Positions 34,001-45,231 of a stretch of 64,000 nucleotides of DNA are shown here, piece after piece; the stretch's first letter is position 1; the number at the start of each line of letters is the position of its first letter. Under the pieces are notes generated by a model. That model searched no databases. It was not told the DNA's origin and saw only the letters and a program-made list of their open reading frames with translations. The stretch comes from Xestospongia bergquistia (lineage: Eukaryota; Porifera; Demospongiae; Haplosclerida; Petrosiidae), in the NCBI GenBank assembly GCA_963965975.1, contig OZ014416.1:1798001-1862000 (forward strand). The letters run 5' to 3'. Both the position numbers and the translations under genes were made by a program.

Positions 34001-36220
34001 AAATACTACAGGATCATAATGCCAGCTCCCTAAAGGAAGTGCTTAGTTCCATGTTTGAGGCCTGGAATATTTCAGAAAAAGTATGTGGGGCAACCACTGA
34101 CAATGGTACCAACATTGTGAATGCATTTGGATTGCTAGGACTTGAACACTTTCCATGTGTTGCACACACTCTGCAACTATCAATTAAAAGAGGACTAGAT
34201 GTGACAGCAGTGCAGAGAGTCCTAGGTAGATGTTGAAAGCACTTGTAGAGCACTTCCGAAAATCAACCAAAGAAGCATATAAACTATGTGATAAGCAAGA
34301 GATGCTTAAGTTGCCCAAACACAAACTAGTACAGGAGTACACAACAAGATGGGGAAGTACACTTGGCATGTTGGAAAGACTTATGGAACAGCAAGCTGCT
34401 ATTGCAGCTGTGCTAATGGAAGGTAAAGTGAGGCACTTGATGCCAGACAGTAGTGAATGGACATTGATCGAGCAATTTGTTGATATACTAAAGCCTTTCC
34501 AGCATGCCACTGAGGCCATGTCAGGTGTGAAATACCCAACTGTGAGCACAGTTAAACCATTACTTTACAAACGTTTAGAAAAATCTCTAAAAGTCACTGA
34601 TAGTGATTCTAAAACTGTGAAAGATGTGAAGATGGCAATCAAGTGTGATTTGCAGGAAAGGTATCAAATGCAGCTCTACAAAAAATCTTGAATATTGCGA
34701 CATTCCTTGACCCACGTTATAAAGATCTTCCTTTTCTTGAATCTGGAAGTAAACAGAGAATGTTAGAGGACATCAAAGATGAGCTTCTATTACTAGATGA
34801 TGCACACACTTGTGAGTCCACTGAACAAGAGGAATCAATGAGTAATGCACCACCAGCAAAGAAACACAAGGGTCCAGTCTCCAAGCTTCTTGGAGAGTTA
34901 TTTGAAAATGAACAACCCAGCTGCCATTCAGATAAAGTCTCAAATGAGATAGAAATATACAAGGCTGTAAAGCCAGCTGAACTGGACTCAGACCCCCTAG
35001 CATGGTGGAATACACAGACGTCAGTTTATCCTCTCATGAGCCAACTTGTGAAAAAGGTCTTCTGTTTTGTTGCAACTAGTGTGGCTTCAGAGCGTCTATT
35101 TAGCTCTGCTGGAAACGTGATCACAGAACAATGTAATCGTCTTACCTCTGAACATGCTGATCAATTAATTTTTCTTTTTGAGAATAATTCTTAGAAACTG
35201 ACATCACTTATAATATAGTTACTTTCATTATGCATTCCAATGTGCTTGAAGAAAAAGTATGAGCAAAAATAAATTTAATATTTTGAATGATGCTAAATTG
35301 TAAATACATTATATATCGTGATAATCGTGAGATAAGGTATTATGACATGTGACATAAAAATTCATATATTGTGGCATCACTAGTTACAATTTGGTTAATA
35401 AAAGAGCCATACTTAGCAGATAATTGTACATTAACATACAAGAGAACAAATATAAAACAAACATTATTAAATACATATATCATTTTATTATTTTATTCTT
35501 TTCTTAGTTGTTTCAGTTAGTGCTACACCACTGGTTAGCTCTCCACCTTCTGGCACATCTCTCTTGCCTGAAATGTCAGATGCCATATTTGTATGTCTTA
35601 TAGTTGTCATTGTTTTTGTTGTTTTCTGTTGTTGTGGTCTTCTTGTTGCTCTTATCTTGTCACATACTCTATGCAAACAAGACCCTAAGGAACGTAATAG
35701 AGTCCATGAGCCTACTTGTACACAGCAAAATGAAGGTTTTGGATTAACAGAGTCAGAGCGGAAAAATCTAGATAAGTTTAATGTAGCTGTTATGACTGTA
35801 CTCCTACAAATTTCACGACTTGAAGATACTAGTGATAATGTCAAGGAACATATTAAGACGCTTATACCCCATTTCTTATCATCTCCCTCCCAAACTCCAC
35901 ACCATCCAGAAGGCTCTCGAATTCGAACAGATGGAGGAAGTACAGAAATTGTTGTGTCTGATAATCGTTATAAATCAAATGAACAACATATTTATGATGA
36001 ACCAACTAACCCACTAACAAAAAATGTAGATAATGACGATCGTTATGTAACACAATATCCTGTGGCCAAACTGGATTATGTACCTGAAGTTAAATGTCAT
36101 AGTAATCCATCTTATGAAACTTCTACATGTGATCCCAATGAGTTAACAAGTCTTTTAAAAGCTAAACTTCCCGATACTTACAATATATTTAAAGAACTTA
36201 CAGACTACTTAAGCAACTAA
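31015..36220 (+). CDS. IgR3: Ig-like membrane receptor, MESKY-class N-domain, tail class B, hAT element in intron 4
   Basis: Exons: 31015-31336, 31422-31649, 31700-31792, 31869-32186, 35508-36220 (557 codons). Exons 1-4 are almost identical to IgR2: signal peptide, four-Cys N-domain, split V-like domain (LPCHV, VNW, IYTC) and Cys-less third domain (FTWFLN, EGWLFQV). Exon 5 differs completely: extracellular stalk SPPSGTSLLPEMSD, membrane span with VFCCCGLLVALIL, then ESERKNLDKFNVAVMTVLL, a possible helix. It ends with NPSYETST and KAKLPDTYNIFKEL. IYDEPTNP resembles an SH2 (Crk/Nck) target by pattern. Intron 4 is 3.3 kb because a broken hAT transposon lies in it on the same strand. The promoter lacks the TATA-like element of IgR2. 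Function is inferred as surface recognition. Confidence 0.87.
32187..33355 (+). other. IgR3 intron 4, left of the hAT element
   Basis: No gene. Most of it (to about 32970) has a reversed copy at 25880-26655. Confidence 0.75.
33364..35382 (+). mobile_element. hAT-family DNA transposon, non-autonomous by decay
   Basis: The 2019-bp element starts TAGTGATGCCACGATATAT and ends with the complement of TAGTGATGCCACAATATAT. It is flanked by a perfect 8-bp target duplication GTTACAAT (33356-33363 and 35383-35390). Eight-bp duplications and TAGTGATGCC-type ends with an hAT transposase identify the superfamily. Only ~240 bp precede the first transposase ORF and no BED zinc finger is seen there, so the 5' coding part may be deleted. 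Confidence 0.95.
33604..35194 (+). pseudogene. Broken hAT transposase (ZBED-like), two frameshifts
   Basis: Three consecutive ORFs in different frames (33604-34236, 34230-34691, 34688-35194) together resemble one transposase. Landmarks in order: TTDLWTSQHQQRAYISLTVH, CGATTDNGTN, HFPCVAHTLQLS and the C-terminal dimerisation segment VASERLFSSAGNVIT. Breaks lie near 34233 and near the A-run at 34680. Family knowledge: transposases of this type cut and paste elements with short inverted ends. This copy cannot make a full protein. Confidence 0.92.
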
Positions 36221-36890
36221 CCTTTATTTAAAGAGAATATTTTCAAATGTTCAATTAAAAATTTAATGTTATTTAAATCTATATCTATTACCTTTTTAAT
36301 TATTAAGTTTGTTGTTTTTTGTAACAAAAAAATAAAAAAAAAATTTAACTAAGATCAACTGAAATGATAGGCCAATTGACTACAAGATTATAATCTTATG
36401 CTGTTCCCATGACAACACTATGTTATATTCACATAGTACTTAAATATGCTCTTGAGTATGTCTACTATAAAATAGCTAATTGTGGTCATAGGGAGGAGAC
36501 TTCCTTCTTTGAATTACATAATATTTACTATTTGCAATGTTTATGTGCAAATATATGTACGTGCAACTAACCTTTAGTAAAACAACCAAAGTACATACCC
36601 TCTATATCTACAATGTATCATTGACATAATATGTATTACTGTGAATATGGAAAATTCCCCCTTTTTTGTTTTTTTTTTGAGAATTATGAGCATAATTTAC
36701 AACAGCAAATTGTTGTTTGTGGTGAAAGTATTTTGTAGTTACAAAGAAACCACAAAAATCAATTGACAATTAGTAATTTACAGAATTATAGTACTTAAAT
36801 GTGCTCTTGAGTATGTTTACTATGGATAGTTAATTTGTGGTCATAGGAAGAATTATATGATATTTATAATTTGTAATGTTTAGTGTGCAA

Positions 36891-36922
<32 letters not shown>

Positions 36923-38352
36923 CTATCTCTGCTAAAACACCCAAAGGTATATATATATATACCTTACAGTAACAATTGATAGTTTCTTGAATTACAGTAG
37001 AGTTAGTGATCAATTTATCTGTAGAGTAACAATGGCTGCAAATGAATAACATCACCAGTTGTATGGGTAAGAATTGCTGACGTGATCTACTAAAAAAACA
37101 ATGTTAATTTCTTCATAATGTATTATGTTCATGAGTTAATATCTTCCTCTCTCTGATGGTATGTCAATGTGCCTTCAAGCTAATGGAGTAATGGTCCGTG
37201 ACTGAAATGATATCACCAGTTGTGTGGGTATATTGGAATTTCTAATGTATCAAGTTATGACACAATAAACAAACAATGTTACTTCCTTTATAATGTATTC
37301 TACTCATGAGTTATTATCTTGTGTCAACCAATGTACCTTCAAGCTAACGGAGCAATGGCCTGTGACTGAAATGACATTACTAATTGTGTGGGTATATTGG
37401 AACATAAACTGTCAAGAAATGGCACAATAAAGAAACAATATTACTTCCTTCATAATGTATTATACTCATGAGTTATTATTATATTTGAACAAGCCTTCAA
37501 GCTAATGAAGTATTAAATAATCCTTTTATATTAACTGAAAATATGGTTATTAAAGTGAACTATTGACATGGAAAATCTCCTACATGTTATTTTATGAGAA
37601 CATATTTTGTGACCATAATAAAAAATACAACATTCCTTAATACAAACCTATGTGTATCAAATTTGAAAGACAAGAATATATAATATTATGACTAAAGTGT
37701 TGGTTTATATTTATTAATATCATGTTAGTGTATTTTTGAATACCTGTTTACTAAAGAAACACTGAATGATGCTCACAGGGGAGATATTCACTAGAATCCA
37801 AATGCAAGTTCACTGGTAGACTACTATATTAATGTTTGTTTCCATGGACACATGTGGTATAGTGGACCTTTCTGACATATCCATCCATCAATCCATCCAT
37901 CCATTCATCAGTTGTTTATCAACTATTGGAATGTATGATGACAGAAATAAATTGTTTTAAGAAAGAAATTACATTGATGGGTTATTCTCCTGAGAGTTGA
38001 TATGTATTAGAAAAAAGAAGCATGCTTATAGAATTGAATTTAAATTTTGGGTGTGTCATTACAATGTAACAATTGGATATCAGTGAATTACTATGGAAGT
38101 AGGGTACTAATCTTGATTATGTCATAGTTTGATACGACACACACACTCCTTAGTGTCATTAGTCAGTTTCTCTTCTATAATATCTTTGACTAATAAGTCT
38201 GTCATAATAAATAATACTTCAGCCTATAAATTATTATTTTAAAAACTTTAGCAAAAATAAAAATGAAATATAGAGTAGTAATTAAGCAAAATACTAAAAA
38301 GAAATGTACTATAATTATAGATAAAAATGTCCTTATATATTTGTTATATAAG
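36221..38352. other. Spacer between the convergent genes IgR3 and IgR4
   Basis: No gene. About 36430-36620 and 36785-36960 are two copies of one ~350-bp unit. 37130-38350 is the reverse of the IgR2 3' flank. (TG)n lies at ~36894-36919. The ~170-bp repeat occurs at 37130-37500. Confidence 0.7.
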
Positions 38353-40959
38353 TTACAAAGCATTGTTAGTTTTTAATTCTAAAAGTTCCATAAATTTACC
38401 ATATGTTTCCGGAAGTTCAGACTGTAATAGTGTTGTCAACAGTTCATTGGATTCATCTCTTGTAGTATCATGTATTGGATTAGCTTGACATTCTAGACCT
38501 TGTGTGATCTCTAATTTTGCTATAGGTTGTGGCACATTATAACAAATGATACTCTTTGATCTTGCAGCTGGTTTTGGTGATCCAGTAAGATCACAAATTT
38601 TTACTGGATAACTACGACAATCAGCAAAAGCTGGAATTGCATCATCAGAGTGAACAGCTCGAGTTGGTGGTGGGGGTCTTGCAGGAGCTGAAAGCTGATG
38701 GATAAGTTTTTGAATGCGTTGTTGGATATTCTGGTCAGTTTCTTCCTGTTTACTGATTTGAACAAGTACGTCTATAATAGCCATATTAAATTTATCTAAG
38801 TTAGTTAGAGCTGACTTTTTAATAACCACATCATGTGAGTCTCCTACATGTACAGAGAGTCCATTGTTAGTAGTTTCATTGACATTATCAACTTGAATGT
38901 TTGGGACTTCTCTTTTGTTTTTTTTATATTTGTAAACAGTGACAGTAGTTACGACAAGAAGGACTAAGCAAATAATAATGAGTAAAAAGACGACAATTGA
39001 AAGTACAATAACTGTTATCATTTGAGGTCGTCCTTCAGTTGATATGATTCCAGATGATATAAGTAATAATAAAATAGAATAAATATTAAACTTTACTAAT
39101 AATAATGTATTCTTTATAACAATAGGTAATATAAAAACAGTTTTAAAGATGCTGATATAACAACATATTTTGTTAAATTTGTTATAACATGTGGAGTAAC
39201 TATTAAATACTATGTTAGAAGCTTTGTAATATAATATGGTCAGTTGTTATAGTACTTGTAGGAGATAGTTAGAATACATATATGCATGTATGAGTATATG
39301 TATATTATATGTATAAGTATGTACGTATGTAATATGTACGTATTTATATGTATAATATTATATATACATGTATATGTTAAAAGTTTTGAAATATGATCAG
39401 TTGTTTGTAGTACTTGTAGTAGATAGTACAATGTAATATCAATTGACTGATTTCTAATGTAGTGTGTTGTCAGTTAAAGTTATTTAATACATAGACAGTA
39501 TACTTATATTATGATAACTGCTAATAGATAGATATATACATATATAATATTACAGTATTAATATATTACTTTAACAAACTAAATAATAGCTTACATTATT
39601 GTATTTGTATTAATTATAATTTGTTACTTTGTAATAATATAACATACCAACTAATAATCATAGTAAGTAATTGATATGATTCTGAAATAATCCATCCATG
39701 TTAGATACAAATTAGTTGTTATATCAAAATTAAATTTTAACAACTATTTTATTTATATTTATGTATTATGATATATATGTATATATAGTTTATGTACCAA
39801 ATCTTACTAGTCTTGTTTACTTGAAACAACCATCCTTCATGAGAATCACTCTGATCATTATTATTAACATCTTTATTAGCGATGACTAGTTTCAATCTCT
39901 TGCTTTGTCCATTAAAGTTTAACTTCTGTGTTCGAAGACTTAATACTCCAGTAGTTCCAGATGAAGATAATTCATCAACTTGTTCATCATTTGGTCTCAG
40001 TTGTTCATTGTTCAAAAACCAAGTGAAGTTTAAATCACTTCCAGTAGCTGTGGAGGTAAACTCTATTACTTCATTAGTTCTAGTTTGAGCAGAGACTTGT
40101 AAAATTGATGGAGGAGCTATAATTGAATGAATAACAAATAAATAATAAATAAATTATTGATCTTATCTGTCCATCTATCTATTTATACTCACTGTATTCT
40201 ATAACATAAAGTCTTGTCTTTTGACCATCAATACTAGTAGGACCACTAACTAGAGTTTGTGATCTCACTCGACATGTGTAAATTACTAAAACAAACAAAC
40301 AATAAAATTCTTACATTATAATATCATTTTCTTACATGAATGTTCTGATACTTTCAAGTTTGTCAATGTCAAAGAATAGTCTGGATTATGTGGTTCAGGT
40401 ACCTCACCTAAATCATCAGTTAAAAGATTTAAAGCTCTCCATTTCACTATGTACCCATCAAGAGCAGATACTCTTACATGACAAGGGAGAGTAATGGATG
40501 TACCAGCAGCAACTCTTAATGATTGCTGAGTACCATTGTAGTCAGAAGTACGTTCTGGATAAGCTGTAAAAAGATATGTAATTATCTTGGAGTATATACT
40601 GACAGGAAGAGAGACATACCATAAAGTTTTATAGGTTTTGATAAAACCACACCATTACCATAGCTACCACCACATGTAAACAGTCCTTCACATTCAGGAG
40701 AAATAGTGAAGTTAAGTTTGTTTGTGGCAACACTCACTGAAGAATTGAAACATTCATCACTTGTATTTAAGATACCATTACGATAAAACACAGCATTAGA
40801 TATTGAATTTCCAAATTCATCCATACATTGTAGAGTGAGTTGGTTAATATCTCTATTAGTTTGGGTCAGTGAGTATGGAGGTGTTTGACACTCAATGGAG
40901 GACACCTTTAGTAACAATAATAAAGCCAACACAATCAAAGAAGAGTAATGATACTGCAT
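38353..40959 (-). CDS. IgR4: Ig-like membrane receptor, SSIECQ-class N-domain, tail class A
   Basis: Minus-strand exons in order: 40620-40959, 40336-40563, 40193-40285, 39808-40116, 38353-39032 (549 codons). Exon 1: signal peptide ([14 protein letters not shown]) and N-domain with [16 protein letters not shown] and N-glycosylation sites NTS and NSS; it is a different class from IgR2/3. Exons 2-4 match IgR2 closely ([28 protein letters not shown]). The tail is near-identical to IgR2: membrane span, TNLDKFNMAI, PPPP and SELPETYGKFMELLE. The exon 5 acceptor TAG used in IgR2 is not present; the best in-frame one is ACTGAAG before 39032. With IgR6 it forms a large inverted repeat. Surface recognition is inferred. 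Confidence 0.87.
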
Positions 40960-42919
40960 GGCAGATCTCAGGAGTTTTTAACTTCAATATACTAGTTCCT
41001 GGATATATTAAGCACCTTGCAATTATAGCAAGAGTTCAAGAATGACAGGTCTTTAGACAGCAGGCAATCTCTCTCTGTCTCTCTTTTTTTGTAGTATTTT
41101 ATAGGATGAGATTACAAGTCAGGGAAATTTAAAGCATATTCATGAGATGACATTAGTAATGGTCTGTGGCTTCAGTAGTTGTGTGTTCCTGATGTGTTAA
41201 CTATGACATACTAAAAAAACATTGTTAAGATTTTCTTTGTATATTAATAAGTTAATAATATCTTCCTCTCTCTGATAATATGTACTGGAGTGGTCACTGT
41301 GGTCAATTGAGGGGAGGGGGGGAGTCGATAAGTCTGTCAAGTAAATGGATTAATGGGGTGAAATGACAAATGACATCACTAGTTGTGTGAGTAGGAATTT
41401 TTAATGTGTTAAACTATGACAAATTAAAGAAACAATGTTAATTTCTTTATAATTAATGAATTAACACCTGATGATGTGTTCTGAGGTGGTCAATGTACCT
41501 TCAAGCTAATGGAGTAATGGTCTGTGACTAAAATGACATCACCAGTTGTTTGGGTAGGAATTGTTAATGTGTTAAACTATGATCTATTAAGAAAACAATG
41601 TTAATTTCTTCATAATGTATTATATTAATGAATTAATATCTGATGATGTGTTCTGAGGTGGTCAATGTGCCTTCAAGCTAATGGAATAATGGTCTGTGAC
41701 TGAAATGATATCACCAGTTGTGTGGGTATATTGGAATTTATAATATGTCAAACTATGATACAATAAAGAAACAATGTTATTTTTGTTAAAAATGTATTTT
41801 ACTCATGAGTTAATATCTTTAGTCAACCAATGTGCCTTTTAGCTAATGGAGCAATGGTCTGTGACTGAAATAATATCAATAGTTGTCTGGGTATAATCAG
41901 TACCCTCCTCTCTGATAATTATCCTACACAGGTGGACCAAGCGTAGAATAATCTCAAAGTATTCCTTAGCAATTTTATTATTACCCATCATACATTCCAA
42001 CAGATAAATATTGTTATAATAATATAATATACTATTAATATATTAATATATTATAACTTATGTATTTTTCAATGATTGTATAATTATATATACAATGACA
42101 TTTTTGAGTGACCACGACATACACATTCCTATATACATTTTGTGATAATTCAAGGGTCTTGTTCAGGAGCTGTATCATTTGGTTTAGTAAATTAAAATCT
42201 TAACCAAGATGACATAGGTGGTGAGTTGTTGTATATATTTGATTTATGGAATGTATGAACAAATACAAACAATAAGCAGCTGTTTCATAATGGATGGATG
42301 GGTGAATGAATAGATGGATAGATGGATGAATAGACAGGTGGATAAACTAAATCATTCCTAAGAGGTGATGTAATATCCTATAAAAATCCTTTCATAAAAT
42401 CATCATATGATGTACATCATAAGATCATTGATCATTGACAATGTCACTCACTACCTTTTAGTAAAACAGAAACCTACAAATTACTACTTCATTATATGAC
42501 AATACAGTGTATGTCCATATATGGGCATAGGATATATTAAGATAAAACTTAATGATATTCATGACTAGTTTATGTACATATATGTACATGTAGTCTGTTT
42601 TGATGTATGGGAATGAAAGTTTGGGAAAGACCCAATATATCACAATGCATGTTAATGTATCCATGGTAACACTTTCTTCAAACCAGTTGATATAATAACA
42701 ATACTATGTTCTTGTCTTTATATTTTTGACACACACACACACACACACACTCACACACACACACACACACACACATACACACACACACACACATGCACAC
42801 ACACACACACACATATACAAATAATGTGAAGTTAAAGGTAACTCTTATACATTCTCTCACGACATTGTAATACATGGTCTCCCATTGTCAGATAAATATT
42901 CCTACAGAATGATATTTAT
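40960..42919. repeat. Duplicated 5' flank of IgR4 (pairs with 45181-46905)
   Basis: Same-orientation copy of the IgR5 5' flank, with no gene. 41140-41900 holds four to five ~170-bp repeat units; 42729-42813 is (CA)n; ~42280-42345 is GATG-rich microsatellite. Confidence 0.85.
41000..41011 (-). promoter_or_regulatory. Conserved TATA-like core promoter of IgR4
   Basis: On the minus strand TTAATATATCCA lies ~41-52 bp before the ATG, followed by a segment conserved with IgR5, IgR6 and IgR7 (CTAGTATATTGAAGTTAA type). Conservation up to the ATG implies a very short 5' leader. Confidence 0.5.
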
Positions 42920-43106
42920 TCTCTGTTGCTGTGGTCTTCTTGTTGCTCTTGTCTTGTCACGTACTCTATGCAAACCTGAGCCTAAGGAAAGTAATGAACC
43001 TACTGCCGTAGAACAAAATCAAGATATCATGTTTACAGAATCAGAGCAAAAAAATCTGCAGGACTTTAATATAGCTCTATATACTTTCACAAGTTTCACG
43101 ACATAG
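42920..43106 (+). pseudogene. Orphan membrane/tail exon fragment, class B
   Basis: Forward-strand sequence reads ILCCCGLLVALVLSRTLCKP and TESEQKNLQDFNIALYT, matching IgR3 exon 5 across the membrane span and first tail helix, then breaks off at a stop. No splice acceptor or upstream Ig exons lie beside it. It sits between two minus-strand genes. It is read as debris of a lost class B gene. Confidence 0.8.
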
Positions 43107-43360
43107 TGATACATGGACACATGTGGTATAGTGGACCTTTATGACGTTTTCTATCCATCAATCCATCTGTTGTTTACCAACTATTGTAATGTATGATGAC
43201 AGAAATAAATTGTTTTAAAAAGAATTTACATTTTAAAAAATAAAAAACAAAGTTACTAATAAAATCAGAAGACTAAATACTACAAACAAATGAATACTAA
43301 CTAACTGGAACTACACTATAAATAAACAAAGAAGGCTAGAACATAGCTTTATTTCTTTTC

Positions 43361-45180
43361 CTAGTGTTCATTTGATATACTCTTGTATGTTTTTGGAAAG
43401 TTGTCTTTCAAGAATATTTCAAATACAGGATCAGGAGCTTCTATGTTCGGACAATCTGGTTCATCTACTGGCCCTCTATTACAACATAAACATGCAATGT
43501 TTATATTATGACCATGGTGGTCATACATAGATTGTTGTAAATCTCTAATAGACTCTCTTCGCCTGTCGGCAGGTTGCCCCTGAATTGCTGAATCTACAAC
43601 AGCTCTACTTCTTTTGTCTTTGTTTGCATTACAACACATTATTATAAGAACAATAGTTAAAATACAGCATAGTATGAAAAGTGTAGCCGCAATTATCGCA
43701 AAGACAGTAACTTCATGTTGGAATAATTTGAATTCTGAAAAAAAAGAAAAAATTACATTTATCTAATAAATAGACATAATCACATTGAACACAATAAAAT
43801 ACACACTAAATAGATTAGTAGCCACTTAGGTAATAATACATTGTAATAATAATATTAATAGTTATTAGATGTTATCATAACTGGAGAAGCCCTTTTGTCG
43901 TGACATGTTTTGTCATAACACAATAAACATTATATTTACAGTTGACAACATTACCATAGTAACAAATATTATACATTAAATATACTACCTTTACACATTT
44001 TACTAGAATCAGCATTGTTTACTAACAGCCATCCTTCATAAGAAGCAGTCTGATAGTTTCCATGGATATCTTTGTTAGTGGCAACAACTTTTAATCTCTT
44101 GCTTTGACTGCTAAAGTTCATATTCTGTGATTGGAGACCCAAAAATCCAGTTCTTCCTTCAGGAGATTGACGCAAATACATGTTCTCTACTTGTTCATCA
44201 CTTAAATACAGCTGTTGATTGTCCAAAAACCAAGTGAAGTTTAAATCACTTCCATTAGCTAAAGAGATGAGTTCTATTAATCCATCAGTTCCAGTTTGAG
44301 CAGAAACTTGTATGATTAACGGAGGAACTATAAAAGAATGTCCCAGTTTTAATTAGATCCTTTATCAGACCATCCATCCATCCACCTATCCATTCATCCA
44401 TTTATGCTCACTGTATTCTATAACATAAAGTCTTGTCTTTTGACCATCAATTTTATAGGGACCATTATAAAAGATTTGAGACTGCACTTGACAAGTATAA
44501 ATTACTATAAAAAGGATGATATAATACTTTGAATAAAAGTAGAGATACTTACAAGAATCCATTGAGTCACTTAAATTTGTCAATGTCAAGGAATAGTCTG
44601 AATTATGGGACTCAGATTGTACACCATATGTATTTTTAACAGGATCTTCTATTTTCCATTTCACTGTGTACCCATGAAGAGCAGATATTTGTACATGACA
44701 AGGGAGAGTAACAGATGTACCAGCAGCAACTCTTAATGATTGCTGAGTACCATTGTAGTCAGAAGTATGTTCTGGATAAGCTGTAAAAAGATATGTAATT
44801 ATCTTAGAGGATATACTGACAGGAAGAGAGACATACTCACAATAAATTGGTATAGGTTTTGATAAAACCACACCATTACCATAGCTACCACCACATGTAA
44901 ACAGTCCTTCACATTCAGGAGATATAGTGAACCTAAGTTTGTTTGTGGCAACACTCACTGAAGAATTGAAACATTCATCACTTGTATTTAAGATACCATT
45001 ACGATAAAACACAGCATTAGATACTGGATTTCCATGTACATCAGAGCATTGTAGAGTGAGTTGGTTAACATCTCTATTAGTTTTGGTCAGTGAGTATGGA
45101 GGTGCTTGACATTCAATGATGGACATCTTTAACAACAACAATAAAGCAAATACAATCAAAGAAGAGTAATGACACTGCAT
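43361..45180 (-). CDS. IgR5: Ig-like membrane receptor, SSIECQ-like N-domain, short tail class C variant
   Basis: Minus-strand exons: 44841-45180, 44553-44780, 44412-44504, 43989-44327 (or to 44004), 43361-43734 (~457 codons). The start is set at 45180 because MQCHYSS matches the starts of IgR4 and IgR7; an upstream in-frame ATG exists at 45207. N-domain: [16 protein letters not shown]. The V-like domain is the KIEDP type ([19 protein letters not shown]) also found in IgR8. The third domain is Cys-less (FTWFLDNQQL, YEGWLL) and has an insertion near MYLRQSPEGRTG. Exon 5: membrane span (IIAATLFILCCILTIVLII), a short tail with CLCC and the terminal NFPKTYKSI, a divergent form of the LPETY box. 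Exon 1 ends in T where all paralogues have G, changing the junction residue from Ala to Ser. Confidence 0.82.
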
Positions 45181-45219
45181 GGCAAATCTTAGGAGTTTTA
45201 ACTTCAATACACTAGCTCC

Positions 45220-45231
45220 TGGATATATTAA
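45220..45231 (-). promoter_or_regulatory. Conserved TATA-like core promoter of IgR5
   Basis: Minus-strand TTAATATATCCA at the same distance from the ATG as in IgR4 and IgR7, within conserved flanks. Confidence 0.5.

Noticed and set aside
34184-34549. Minus-strand ORF inside the transposon
   Set aside because: Shadow of the hAT transposase frame on the other strand; no independent features.
42678-42875. Cys/Val-rich minus-strand ORF
   Set aside because: It is the (CA)n microsatellite read in reverse.
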